Source: Streptomyces albiflavescens (lineage in GTDB: Bacteria; Actinomycetota; Actinomycetes; Streptomycetales; Streptomycetaceae). Taken from it: a DNA stretch of 64,000 bases. Positions within the stretch are counted from its first letter, which is position 1; each line of letters starts with the position of its first letter. Under the pieces are notes generated by a model that made no database searches, had not been told where the DNA came from, and was given only the letters and a program-made list of their open reading frames with translations. The DNA lies in contig NZ_BMMM01000017.1 in assembly GCF_014645835.1 (NCBI RefSeq), positions 62,001 through 126,000 of the forward strand, read 5' to 3'. Of this stretch, positions 42,117 to 50,410 are shown piece after piece. The translations under genes and the position numbers were made by a program.

Positions 42117-42914
42117 GTGAGTGAGTTGCGGTTCGTCCGCATGGGATTCGGTGCCGAGGCCGTCGAGTACCAGGAGGCGTGGGACGAGCAGCGCCGTGTG
42201 CATGCCGCCCGTTTCCTGGACGAGGTCCCTGACACCTGTCTGCTCCTGGAGCACCCGCCGGTCTACACGGCGGGCCGGCGCACGGCGGACAACGAGCGCC
42301 CCCTCGACGGCACGCCCGTCGTCGATGTGGACCGCGGCGGCAAGATCACCTGGCACGGCCCGGGCCAGCTGGTGGGCTATCCCATCCAGAAGCTGCCCCG
42401 GCCGGTGGATGTCGTAGCACATGTACGCCGCCTGGAAGAGGCACTTATCCGTACGTGTGCGGAGTTCGGCCTGGAGACCACCCGCGTCGAGGGCCGCAGC
42501 GGGGTCTGGGTGCTCGGTGACCCGGTCGAGCAGCGCCCCTCGCTCGGCGGGCTCTCCCTCGACTTCGACCCGCGCCTGCAGGACGAGGAGTTCGACCCGC
42601 GGCTGAACGGTCCGGAGTACGCGCCGTCCAACGCGGGCCAGCGCCGCGAGGACCGCAAGATCGCCGCCATCGGCATCCGCGTCGCCAAGGGCGTCACCAT
42701 GCACGGCTTCGCCCTGAACGTGAATCCGGACAACGCGTGGTTCGACCGCATCATCCCGTGCGGGATCCGCGACGCGGGCGTCACCTCCCTCGCGAACGAG
42801 CTGGGCCGCGACGTGACCATCGGGGACGTTCTCCCGGTGGCCGAGAAGCACCTCCGGGACGTCCTGGAGAACGCGGACCTGAAGCCACGGGTGGTGGAGC
42901 GGACGTCGGCCTAG
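42117..42914 (+). CDS. lipB: Octanoyltransferase (lipoate biosynthesis)
   Basis: 265 residues. LipB transfers octanoyl from acyl carrier protein to lipoyl domains. Motifs: LLLEHPPVYTAGRR, GGKITWHGPGQLVGYPI, KIAAIGIRVAKGVTMHGFALNV and the catalytic Cys in IIPCGI. GTG 42117 has GGGAGG upstream. An acidic loop (DFDPRLQDEEFDPRLNGPEY, about 145-164) is longer than in enterobacterial LipB. lipA follows 117 bp downstream. Confidence 0.95.
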   Translation: MSELRFVRMGFGAEAVEYQEAWDEQRRVHAARFLDEVPDTCLLLEHPPVYTAGRRTADNERPLDGTPVVDVDRGGKITWHGPGQLVGYPIQKLPRPVDVVAHVRRLEEALIRTCAEFGLETTRVEGRSGVWVLGDPVEQRPSLGGLSLDFDPRLQDEEFDPRLNGPEYAPSNAGQRREDRKIAAIGIRVAKGVTMHGFALNVNPDNAWFDRIIPCGIRDAGVTSLANELGRDVTIGDVLPVAEKHLRDVLENADLKPRVVERTSA

Positions 42915-43031
42915 GGCCTTTTCGGCCCCGGGAATGCACCCCCGTTCCCGAAGGTTGCCCACCCCGGGGAGCAGGAACCGCACGGGCGTACCCTGGTGTA
43001 CGCCGAAGAATCGAAGCTACAGGGAGCCGAT

Positions 43032-43997
43032 GTGTCCGCAGTCGCACCCGACGGACGCAAGATGCTGCGCCTGGAGGTCCGGAACAGCCAGACCCCCATC
43101 GAGCGCAAGCCCGAGTGGATCAAGACCCGGGCGAAAATGGGCCCCGAGTACACGAAGATGCAGAGCCTCGTGAAGAGCGAGGGCCTGCACACGGTCTGCC
43201 AGGAGGCGGGCTGCCCCAACATCTATGAGTGCTGGGAAGACCGCGAGGCCACCTTCCTGATCGGCGGCGACCAGTGCACGCGGCGCTGCGACTTCTGCCA
43301 GATCGACACCGGCAAGCCCGAGGCACTCGACCGTGACGAGCCGCGGCGTGTGGGCGAGTCCGTGGTCACCATGGACCTCAACTACGCCACCATCACCGGC
43401 GTCGCCCGCGACGACCTGGAGGACGGCGGCGCCTGGCTGTACGCGGAGACGGTCCGCCAGATCCACGCCCAGACGGCCGGCCGCGAGGCGGGCCGCACCA
43501 AGGTCGAGCTGCTCGCGCCGGACTTCAACGCGGAGCCCGACCAGCTCGCCGAGGTCTTCTCCTCGCGTCCCGAGGTCTTCGCGCACAACGTCGAGACGGT
43601 TCCGCGGATCTTCAAGCGCATCCGCCCCGGCTTCCGCTACGAGCGCTCGCTCAAGGTCATCACCGAGGCCCGCGACTACGGCCTGGTCACCAAGTCGAAC
43701 CTGATCCTCGGCATGGGCGAGACCCGCGAGGAGATCAGCGAGGCGCTCCGGCAGCTGCACGAGGCGGGCTGCGAGCTCATCACGATCACGCAGTATCTGC
43801 GCCCCTCCGTGCGCCACCACCCCGTGGAGCGCTGGGTCAAGCCGCAGGAGTTCGTGGAGCTGAAGGAGGAGGCCGAGGAGATCGGCTTCTCCGGCGTCAT
43901 GTCGGGCCCGCTGGTCCGCTCCTCGTACCGCGCCGGGCGGCTCTACCAGATGGCCGTCGAGAAGCGGGGCGCCTACATCGCCTCGCAGGCCGTCTGA
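43032..43997 (+). CDS. lipA: Lipoyl synthase (radical SAM)
   Basis: 321 residues. Both iron-sulfur motifs are intact: auxiliary cluster Cys56, Cys61, Cys67 (CxxxxCxxxxxC) and radical-SAM Cys82, Cys86, Cys89 (CxxxCxxC). The conserved C-terminal RSSYRAG serine motif is present. It inserts two sulfurs into octanoyl groups on E2 and GcvH. GTG 43032 has AGGGAG upstream; the frame start at 42996 lacks one. The 3' end is tandemly duplicated just past the stop. Confidence 0.96.
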   Translation: MSAVAPDGRKMLRLEVRNSQTPIERKPEWIKTRAKMGPEYTKMQSLVKSEGLHTVCQEAGCPNIYECWEDREATFLIGGDQCTRRCDFCQIDTGKPEALDRDEPRRVGESVVTMDLNYATITGVARDDLEDGGAWLYAETVRQIHAQTAGREAGRTKVELLAPDFNAEPDQLAEVFSSRPEVFAHNVETVPRIFKRIRPGFRYERSLKVITEARDYGLVTKSNLILGMGETREEISEALRQLHEAGCELITITQYLRPSVRHHPVERWVKPQEFVELKEEAEEIGFSGVMSGPLVRSSYRAGRLYQMAVEKRGAYIASQAV

Positions 43998-44072
43998 GAC
44001 GACGTAGCCTCGCAGGCCGTCTGGAGACGACGTACGACCGGTCCGGGACGCCCGTACGACCGGTCCGGGACG
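43980..44072. repeat. Tandem duplications over the lipA 3' end
   Basis: The last 16 bp of lipA plus following bases (43980-44006) recur, with one inserted G, at 44007-44034. A second 20-bp repeat (44031-44050 and 44053-44072, core GACCGGTCCGGGACG) follows at once. Both look like replication-slippage products. Confidence 0.85.
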
Positions 44073-44105
44073 TCGTAGGACCGAGGCGGTCCGACACGCC
44101 GGACA

Positions 44106-44140
44106 ACACAAGCGGTGGCACTCAGTGCCACCGCTTGTGT
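44106..44140 (+). terminator. Terminator after lipA
   Basis: A perfect 16-bp stem (44106-44121 with 44125-44140) and a 3-nt loop. Confidence 0.9.
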
Positions 44141-44374
44141 GTGAATCGGCACACAAGCAACTCCCCCCTCACTTCGGCCCGTTCGACGCGGTCCCGGCCG
44201 TCCCCGCAGATGGGGACGCCGTTTGGAGCACATCAACGTGCGCGCCCGCCACATCAAGGTTTCATTGGTGTTTGACCGGTCGGTCACGCCCTGGTAACAC
44301 CAATCAGTGACCCTGGTCTTACGCCACGTACCCGTCCCAGCCAGAGCCGCCGATCCCGAGGGGGGACCTCCATC
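44141..44374. other. Upstream region of the 65-residue gene
   Basis: 234 bp, no gene. The stretch 44240-44300 is relatively AT-rich (AAGGTTTCATTGGTGTTTGACC) and is the best place for a promoter: TTTGACC could supply a -35. Confidence 0.4.
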
Positions 44375-44572
44375 ATGCAGGCCGCGCCCGTACGCGCCAC
44401 CGCCATTCCGTCGTTCACCGATGCACTCCGTGCCGTCGAGTCGCTGCTCATGAGCAGCGGTCAGCGCACCGCCCGCCGCAATGCCTGGACCTCCGTCCTG
44501 GAGGACCGCCGCCGTGCCAAGGACAGGGTCGAGGCACAGCGCGTACTGGAAGCCGTCGCGACGCGTTCGTGA
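44375..44572 (+). CDS. Conserved small hypothetical protein (65 aa)
   Basis: 65 residues: a flexible start, then helices rich in Arg/Ala/Glu (LRAVESLLMSSGQRTARRNAW, continuing LEDRRRAKDRVEAQRVLEAVA). A GGGGGGAC ribosome site lies upstream of the ATG. I recall a conserved Streptomyces protein of this size between lipA and glnA. No function known; no membrane segment. Confidence 0.75.
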   Translation: MQAAPVRATAIPSFTDALRAVESLLMSSGQRTARRNAWTSVLEDRRRAKDRVEAQRVLEAVATRS

Positions 44573-44653
44573 GCGCCGCTCCCCCCGGTACCGCGGGCCG
44601 CTCTCCCGGTACTGCCGTCGTCCGCCCCTCCCGGGCCACGTAGACTTCGTCGC

Positions 44654-45355
44654 ATGGCGAGGAAGGAAACCGCAGCGGACGCTGCTGAACCCGGGCGACT
44701 CAAGCAGATCGCCCTGACTTACAAGATGACCCGCAAGGCCGACCCCAAGATCGGTCTTGTACTCGCGGCTGTCGGAATTCTCACCCTCGGTGTCTTCCTC
44801 GCGATCGGCTTCTTGATCGGCCACCCGGTCTATCTCGGCATTCTCGGCCTCCTGCTCGCCTTCCTCGCGACGGCGATCGTCTTCGGGCGCAGGGCCGAGC
44901 GAGCCGCCTTCGGGCAGATGGAGGGACAGCCGGGCGCGGCCGCGGCCGTTCTCGACAACGTCGGCCGAGGCTGGACCACCACCCCCGCGGTGGCGATGAA
45001 CCGAAGCCAGGACGTGGTGCACCGGGCGGTCGGCAAGGCCGGCATCGTGCTGGTCGCCGAGGGCAACCCGAACCGGGTGAAGAGCCTGCTGGCCGCCGAG
45101 AAGAAGAAGATGGCGCGGATCGTCTCGGACGTTCCGGTGCACGACATTCTCGTGGGCACCGGCGAGGGCCAGGTGGAGCTCAAGAAGCTCCGGACGACGA
45201 TGCTGAAGCTGCCGCGCGTCCTCACCGGCCCGCAGGTCACCGCGACCAACGACCGGCTGCGCGCGATGGGCGACCTGATGAGCAACATGCCGCTTCCCAA
45301 GGGTCCGATGCCGAAGGGCATGCGGATGCCGCGCGGCGGTCCGAAGGGCCGCTGA
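44654..45355 (+). CDS. DUF4191 membrane protein
   Basis: 233 residues. Two adjacent transmembrane helices (about 35-57 and 60-78; GLVLAAVGILTLGVFLAIGF and YLGILGLLLAFLATAIVF) lie between a basic N-terminus and a cytoplasmic domain, with a Met/Pro/Gly-rich end (PLPKGPMPKGMRMPRGG). Matches actinobacterial DUF4191, function unknown. A terminator follows. Confidence 0.85.
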   Translation: MARKETAADAAEPGRLKQIALTYKMTRKADPKIGLVLAAVGILTLGVFLAIGFLIGHPVYLGILGLLLAFLATAIVFGRRAERAAFGQMEGQPGAAAAVLDNVGRGWTTTPAVAMNRSQDVVHRAVGKAGIVLVAEGNPNRVKSLLAAEKKKMARIVSDVPVHDILVGTGEGQVELKKLRTTMLKLPRVLTGPQVTATNDRLRAMGDLMSNMPLPKGPMPKGMRMPRGGPKGR

Positions 45356-45371
45356 CATCCCTCCTACTCGA

Positions 45372-45404
45372 AAGGGGGCGCCCGGATTCTCCGGGCGCCC
45401 CCTT
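45372..45404 (+). terminator. Terminator after the DUF4191 gene
   Basis: A 14-bp perfect stem (45372-45385 with 45391-45404) and a 5-nt loop. It lies between converging genes and may act in both directions. Confidence 0.85.
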
Positions 45405-45472
45405 CGTCGTAGGGACCCTCTCAGGAGTCGTACGGACGCTCTCTGGATACGGACGCTCTCTAGAGACGCTCT

Positions 45473-45940
45473 CTAGATACGGACCTCGACCGTGCCTGCG
45501 GCACGGTCGTGCAGGCCGCGGCCGTCGCGGTCCCAGATCAGGGCCGGGACGGCGAGGAACAGCAGGATCGTACGCAGCAGGGCGCGCAGCGGGTTGACGC
45601 GACCGGTGCCCAGGGACACCACCCGCAGGCCGAAGAGCCGCTTTCCGGGGGTGAAGCCGAGCGAGCCGACCGTGAGGACGATCAGCACGAAGAGGATGAG
45701 CGGCGCCCAGACCTGGGCCGCCCGGTTATAGCTGTCCGTGACCAGCCCGTATGCGATCAGCAGGCACAGGCCCCAGTCGACGGCGAGGGCGCCGAACCGG
45801 CGCCCCGGGCGGGCGATCGAGCCCGGTCCCTGCTCCGGCAGACCGAGCTGCTCGCCCCGGTATCCGAAGTCGACACCGGCTTCCTCCGCCGCCGCGCGGG
45901 GTCCGGAGAGCCACGATCCGATTGCTTGCCTGTTGTCCAC
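45473..45940 (-). CDS. RDD family membrane protein
   Basis: 155 residues. RDD core: RRFGALAVDWGLCLLIAYGL, a central helix VWAPLILFVLIVLTVGSLGFTPGKRLFGLRV, and LIWDRDGRGLHDRAAGT at the end. Function unclear. Start choice: GTG 45940 has TACCGT 6 nt upstream and matches the conserved VDNRQAIGSWLSGPRAA. ATG 45970 would add ten basic residues and has no ribosome site. Divergent from glnA. Confidence 0.87.
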   Translation of the reverse strand: MDNRQAIGSWLSGPRAAAEEAGVDFGYRGEQLGLPEQGPGSIARPGRRFGALAVDWGLCLLIAYGLVTDSYNRAAQVWAPLILFVLIVLTVGSLGFTPGKRLFGLRVVSLGTGRVNPLRALLRTILLFLAVPALIWDRDGRGLHDRAAGTVEVRI

Positions 45941-46002
45941 CCGTCCACGGTACTGCGCCCGTTTTGGCATGCGGACAGGAGGGGCCGGACCGGCCCAGGT
46001 CG

Positions 46003-46041
46003 GTTAACTTGGGCGAAACAAATGGGTCACGCTTGAGAAAT
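46003..46041 (+). promoter_or_regulatory. GlnR box upstream of glnA
   Basis: Four 5-mers in 5-6-5-6-5-6-5 spacing: TTAAC (46004-46008), GAAAC (46015-46019), GTCAC (46026-46030), GAAAT (46037-46041). This is the a1-b1-a2-b2 arrangement described for actinobacterial GlnR, about 100 bp before the glnA start. Confidence 0.85.
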
Positions 46042-46139
46042 CCCCCGTCCCTAAGGTCGGCTGCAGCGTGTGCCACCGCACTGGCCGCACGAACGAACTA
46101 CCACCCCGGTCCACTGTGGGCGGGAGTAGGAGGAGCTGG

Positions 46140-47549
46140 ATGTTCCAGAACGCCGACGAGGCCAAGAAGTTCATCGCGGACGAGGACGTCAAGTTCGTCG
46201 ACGTCCGCTTCTGCGACCTGCCGGGTGTGATGCAGCACTTCACGATTCCGGCGGAGGCCTTCGACCCGGCCGAGGAGCTGGCCTTCGACGGCTCCTCGAT
46301 CCGCGGCTTCCAGGCCATCCACGAGTCCGACATGGCGCTTCGCGCCGACCTGTCCACCGCGCGCGTCGACCCCTTCCGCCGCGACAAGACGGTCAACATC
46401 AACTTCTTCATCCACGACCCGATCACGGGCGAGCAGTACTCCCGTGACCCGCGCAACGTGGCGAAGAAGGCCGAGGCCTACCTCGCGTCGACCGGTATCG
46501 CCGACACCGCGTACTTCGGCCCCGAGGCCGAGTTCTACGTGTTCGACAGCGTGCGCTTCGAGACCAAGTCGAACGAGGCCTTCTACCACGTCGACTCCGA
46601 GGCGGGCGCCTGGAACACCGGTGCCATCGAGGACAACCGGGGTTACAAGGTCCGCTACAAGGGCGGTTACTTCCCGACCCCGCCGGTCGACCACTTCGCC
46701 GACCTGCGTGCCGAGATCTCCCTGGAGCTGGCCGCCTCCGGCCTCCAGGTCGAGCGCCAGCACCACGAGGTGGGCACCGCCGGCCAGGCCGAGATCAACT
46801 ACAAGTTCAACACGCTGCTCGCCGCGGCCGACGACCTCCAGCTCTTCAAGTACATCGTGAAGAACGTCGCCTGGCGCAACGGCAAGACCGCGACCTTCAT
46901 GCCGAAGCCGATCTTCGGTGACAACGGCTCGGGCATGCACGTCCACCAGTCTCTGTGGTCGGGCGGCTCCCCGCTGTTCTACGACGAGGCCGGCTACGCG
47001 GGCCTGTCGGACACCGCCCGCTACTACATCGGCGGCATCCTCAAGCACGCCCCGTCGCTGCTCGCCTTCACGAACCCGACGGTGAACTCGTACCACCGCC
47101 TGGTCCCCGGCTTCGAGGCCCCGGTCAACCTGGTGTACTCGCAGCGCAACCGCTCCGCGGCCATGCGTATCCCGATCACCGGCTCGAACCCGAAGGCCAA
47201 GCGCGTCGAGTTCCGCGCGCCCGACTCCTCCGGCAACCCGTACCTGGCCTTCTCGGCGCTGCTCCTCGCCGGCCTCGACGGCATCAAGAACAAGATCGAG
47301 CCGGCCGAGCCGATCGACAAGGACCTCTACGAGCTCGCCCCTGAGGAGCACGCGGGCGTCGCGCAGGTCCCGACCTCGCTGCCGGCCGTCCTCGACCGCC
47401 TCGAGGCCGACCACGAGTTCCTCCTCGCGGGCGACGTCTTCACGTCCGACCTGATCGAGACGTGGATCGACTACAAGCGCACCAACGAGATCGCCCCGCT
47501 GCAGCTGCGCCCGCACCCGCACGAGTTCGAGCTGTACTACGACGTGTAA
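46140..47549 (+). CDS. glnA: Glutamine synthetase type I
   Basis: 469 residues. GSI with N-terminal beta-grasp (FVDVRFCDLPGVMQHF), DGSSIRGF, FGPEAEFYVFD, the ATP-binding KPIFGDNGSGMHVHQSLW, and the adenylylation site Tyr397 in DKDLYELAPEE. It makes glutamine from glutamate and ammonia as a dodecamer and should be regulated by GlnE adenylylation. AGGAGCTGG precedes ATG 46140. The GlnR box upstream predicts nitrogen control. Confidence 0.97.
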   Translation: MFQNADEAKKFIADEDVKFVDVRFCDLPGVMQHFTIPAEAFDPAEELAFDGSSIRGFQAIHESDMALRADLSTARVDPFRRDKTVNINFFIHDPITGEQYSRDPRNVAKKAEAYLASTGIADTAYFGPEAEFYVFDSVRFETKSNEAFYHVDSEAGAWNTGAIEDNRGYKVRYKGGYFPTPPVDHFADLRAEISLELAASGLQVERQHHEVGTAGQAEINYKFNTLLAAADDLQLFKYIVKNVAWRNGKTATFMPKPIFGDNGSGMHVHQSLWSGGSPLFYDEAGYAGLSDTARYYIGGILKHAPSLLAFTNPTVNSYHRLVPGFEAPVNLVYSQRNRSAAMRIPITGSNPKAKRVEFRAPDSSGNPYLAFSALLLAGLDGIKNKIEPAEPIDKDLYELAPEEHAGVAQVPTSLPAVLDRLEADHEFLLAGDVFTSDLIETWIDYKRTNEIAPLQLRPHPHEFELYYDV

Positions 47550-47691
47550 GCCCGTCGCACCAGCTGTACGCCGTCGGCCGTGCCCTTCCTCTCCGGGAGG
47601 GGCACGGCCTTCGTGCTGTTCGGCCAGGAGTAACGCCCGTGACGATCGGGAAGGACCAGGGTCTCAGGGCGTCATGGGGGGGGGCAGCCAG

Positions 47692-48180
47692 GTGAATTCG
47701 GACACGGTCACCGCCATATCGGCGACAGTCATAGCGCTCGGCTCGCTCTGGGTCAGCATCTCCCAGACCAGGGCCACCCGAGAGCACAACCGGCAATCCG
47801 TCAGACCCCTGCTGCAACTGCGCCACCGCAAGTGGTATGACGACCACAAGGCCGGCCTCCGGGTCATCAACGCGGGGCTCGGGCCGGCCATAGTGACGAA
47901 CACAGTGGTGCGGCTGGACGGAGTGGAGATCGGGCAGTGGAACATCGAGACCATTGACCGCATTACCGCACCCCTGCCGGCGCGGCCCAAGACGTACACC
48001 CTGCGACCGGGTGCAGTCGTCGTAGCGGGGCAGTCCATCTTCTTGTTCTACCTGGAGCACTTCAGCGAGGACGAGCACGACTGGTTCTGGGATCTCGTCG
48101 CCCGGCGACTGGTGGTCGAGGTCACCTACGAGTCCCTGTATGGCGGCGAGAACTTCAAGGCGGTCCCGCCCACGTCCTGA
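47692..48180 (+). CDS. Hypothetical protein with N-terminal membrane segment
   Basis: 162 residues. One hydrophobic helix near the start (VTAISATVIALGSLWVSISQT), then a soluble domain with QSVRPLLQLRHRKW, VINAGLGPAIVTNTVVRLDG and FYLEHFSEDEHDWFWDLV. This resembles DUF-type actinobacterial proteins with a single anchor. Third positions contain noticeably more A/T than in flanking genes, and it sits where I do not expect a gene between glnA and htpX, so it may be recently acquired. GTG 47692 follows a G-run; ATG 47674 is possible. Confidence 0.7.
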   Translation: MNSDTVTAISATVIALGSLWVSISQTRATREHNRQSVRPLLQLRHRKWYDDHKAGLRVINAGLGPAIVTNTVVRLDGVEIGQWNIETIDRITAPLPARPKTYTLRPGAVVVAGQSIFLFYLEHFSEDEHDWFWDLVARRLVVEVTYESLYGGENFKAVPPTS

Positions 48181-48288
48181 CACCGGCCGTTCTTTGCCCT
48201 CCATGGAGCCTTTCGGACCCTGTTCATGGGGAAGCGCAGGCGCACAATGGGTAGCGGGACGAGTGCCTGAGTGCAGGGGTGATGCGAG

Positions 48289-49212
48289 ATGCAGAGCCGG
48301 TTCCGGAGTGATCGGCGGCTGACCGTACGGATGACGGTCACGTTGTTTCTGCTCGGATTGCTGTACGTGGCGTTCGTCGCCGCGTTGATCGTGCTGCTGA
48401 AGTCCTGGGTGCTGGTCGTCGTGATCGCGGCCGGGCTGCTGGGCGCGCAGTACTGGTTCTCGGACCGGATCGCGCTGTACGCGATGCACGGGCGGATCGT
48501 GGAGCGCGAGGAGTATCCACAGCTCCACGGGGTCGTGGATCGGCTGTGTGCCGTGGCGGACATGCCGAAGCCACTGGTCGCCGTGTCCGACCTCGATATG
48601 CCGAACGCGTTCGCGACCGGGCGCAATGCCGATCATGCCGTGCTGTGCGTGACGACGGGATTGCTGCGGCGGCTCGAGCCCGATGAGCTCGAAGGCGTGT
48701 TGGCGCACGAGCTGTCGCATGTGGCACACAAGGATGTCGCCGTGATCACCGTGGCGTCGTTCCTCGGGGTGCTCGCCGGGCTGATCGTGCGGTTCGCCTT
48801 CTACTCGCAGCTCTTCGGCGGACGCGGGAGGAAGGACCAGAACACGGTGGTGATCTTCCTGGCCGTGATGGCGATCTCCGCGGCCGTGTACGCGATCAGC
48901 TTCCTGCTCATCCGGGCGCTGTCCCGGTATCGCGAGCTGGCCGCCGACCGGGCCGCGGCCCTGCTCACCGGGCGGCCCTCGGCACTGGCGTCCGCGCTGA
49001 CCAAGGTCACCGGGGACATCGCGCGGATCCCGACCAAGGACCTGCGGACGGCGCAGGCGTTCAACGCCTTCTACTTCACCCCCGCCCTCGGCGCCGAGCC
49101 GAGCATCTCCAAGCTGTTCTCCACCCACCCGAGCCTGGAGCAGCGGCTCGAACAACTGGCCCGTATCTCGGCCGAGTTGGGCGAGGCGGCGACCCCCGGA
49201 AGCGCCGTCTGA
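48289..49212 (+). CDS. htpX: HtpX-like zinc metalloprotease (M48)
   Basis: 307 residues. Two N-terminal membrane helices (about 14-36 and 39-55), the zinc motif HELSH (His140, Glu141, His144), two more helices (about 150-172 and 185-208), then RYRELAADRAAALL supplying the third ligand. HtpX degrades damaged membrane proteins. It is followed 21 bp later by pspAB, the usual actinobacterial pairing. Confidence 0.93.
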   Translation: MQSRFRSDRRLTVRMTVTLFLLGLLYVAFVAALIVLLKSWVLVVVIAAGLLGAQYWFSDRIALYAMHGRIVEREEYPQLHGVVDRLCAVADMPKPLVAVSDLDMPNAFATGRNADHAVLCVTTGLLRRLEPDELEGVLAHELSHVAHKDVAVITVASFLGVLAGLIVRFAFYSQLFGGRGRKDQNTVVIFLAVMAISAAVYAISFLLIRALSRYRELAADRAAALLTGRPSALASALTKVTGDIARIPTKDLRTAQAFNAFYFTPALGAEPSISKLFSTHPSLEQRLEQLARISAELGEAATPGSAV

Positions 49213-49233
49213 CTCCCCCGGAAAGGCATCTGC

Positions 49234-49821
49234 ATGGGGTTCCTGGACATCCTGCTCGGCCGCACCAAGGCCGTCGCGCCCGATCTCGACCAGCTCTTCG
49301 GGCTGCCGTCGGCGGCCGTGACCCTGCAGGCGGCCGCCGGGTTCACACCGACCGGGACGGGTGCGGTGTGCTTCGCGTCAGTCGAGGGCGCCGCCTTCGC
49401 CGAGGCGCACAAGGAGGTGCAGGCGCTCCTCGACGCCGACGCCGAGCGGCGCGGGCCGCCGGTGGAGGTCACCCGGGACGAGTACGGCTACTCGTGGCTG
49501 GTCTCACGGCGGGAGCCCGAGGAGCTGCCCGCCCTGGTGAGCGATCTGCACGCGGTGAACAGCGCGCTGGAGGGCAGCGGCTTCGGACCGCAGCTGCTCT
49601 GTTCCGTCGCCGCCTTCGAGGACACCGAGCGGCAGCGGCGGCTCGGGCTCGTCTATCTGTACAAGCGCGGGACCTTCTATCCCTTCGCGCCGCTGGCCGG
49701 TGACGGCCAGCGGCGCGACAACGCGCTGGAGCTGCAGATCAAGGCGACGCTCGCCGACGATCTGCGGATCGAGCAGGACCTCGGCCGCTGGTTCCCGATC
49801 TGGGGCGCGCCCGGCCTGTGA
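49234..49821 (+). CDS. pspAB: PspA-associated protein PspAB
   Basis: 195 residues. Starts MGFLDILLGRTKAVAPDLDQLFGLPSA (residues 1-27), then an alpha/beta domain with VTRDEYGYSWLVSRR and LVYLYKRGTFYPFAP. I recognise it as the actinobacterial PspAB family, which is encoded with HtpX. No signal peptide. It presumably links HtpX activity to PspA at the membrane; no mechanism is known to me. Confidence 0.87.
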   Translation: MGFLDILLGRTKAVAPDLDQLFGLPSAAVTLQAAAGFTPTGTGAVCFASVEGAAFAEAHKEVQALLDADAERRGPPVEVTRDEYGYSWLVSRREPEELPALVSDLHAVNSALEGSGFGPQLLCSVAAFEDTERQRRLGLVYLYKRGTFYPFAPLAGDGQRRDNALELQIKATLADDLRIEQDLGRWFPIWGAPGL

Positions 49822-49836
49822 GCCGGTGACCGGAGG

Positions 49837-50130
49837 TCACTTGCCCTGTTCGCGTGCCTGGCGGCGGGACTCCAGGGGGCGCTCGCGGCGGTAGCGGCGC
49901 TCCCACTTCGCCTGTCGGTCACGGCGGTCGCGGTACGCCTTGTACGACGCGGACGTGGACGGCGGCGGGGGCCCCGAGGCGGATCCGCCACTCGACGAGG
50001 ACGCCGAGGACGAGCCCCGCCCGTACTGCATATACATGAAGAGCACGCCGACCGCGGCGAGCCACCAGATGTGATTGCCGAATCCCAAGACGACCAGGAC
50101 AACGGTCCCGGAAATGACGATGGTGCCCAT
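49837..50130 (-). CDS. Small membrane protein, hypothetical
   Basis: 97 residues. Two short helices at the N-terminus (IVISGTVVLVVLGFG and WWLAAVGVLFMYMQYG), then a Ser-rich linker and a strongly basic C-terminus (YRDRRDRQAKWERRYRRERP). GGAGG precedes the ATG at 50130. Converges on pspAB with a 15-bp gap. Function unknown. Confidence 0.75.
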   Translation of the reverse strand: MGTIVISGTVVLVVLGFGNHIWWLAAVGVLFMYMQYGRGSSSASSSSGGSASGPPPPSTSASYKAYRDRRDRQAKWERRYRRERPLESRRQAREQGK

Positions 50131-50410
50131 GACGGGCCTCCGTGGGCGTGGGTGATGACTGGGTGGTGTCCGATGTGTCCGACGGGGCGCTGGGGGTGGG
50201 CGACCGCCAGTCGGTGCGTAGAGAGTAGCCCTGACTCCGTCGAGTGATGCCTGTCCGGCGGAAAGCGGTGGTGAGCGGCTCCGTAACGCATGTCCAGGGT
50301 AGGGATGCGGTCACTCCGCGTGCATCTCCTTTTCTTGCGACCCGGTCGGGCGGTGGCGGCCTGGCGGGCGGGCGACGGCGGCATGAGTGGGCGGCATGAG
50401 TAAATGAGGG
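50131..50410. other. Divergent gap before the hydrolase-phosphotransferase gene
   Basis: 280 bp. No gene with real codon bias. A repeated GGGCGG/GGCGGC cluster lies at 50348-50400; otherwise nothing stands out. Confidence 0.4.
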
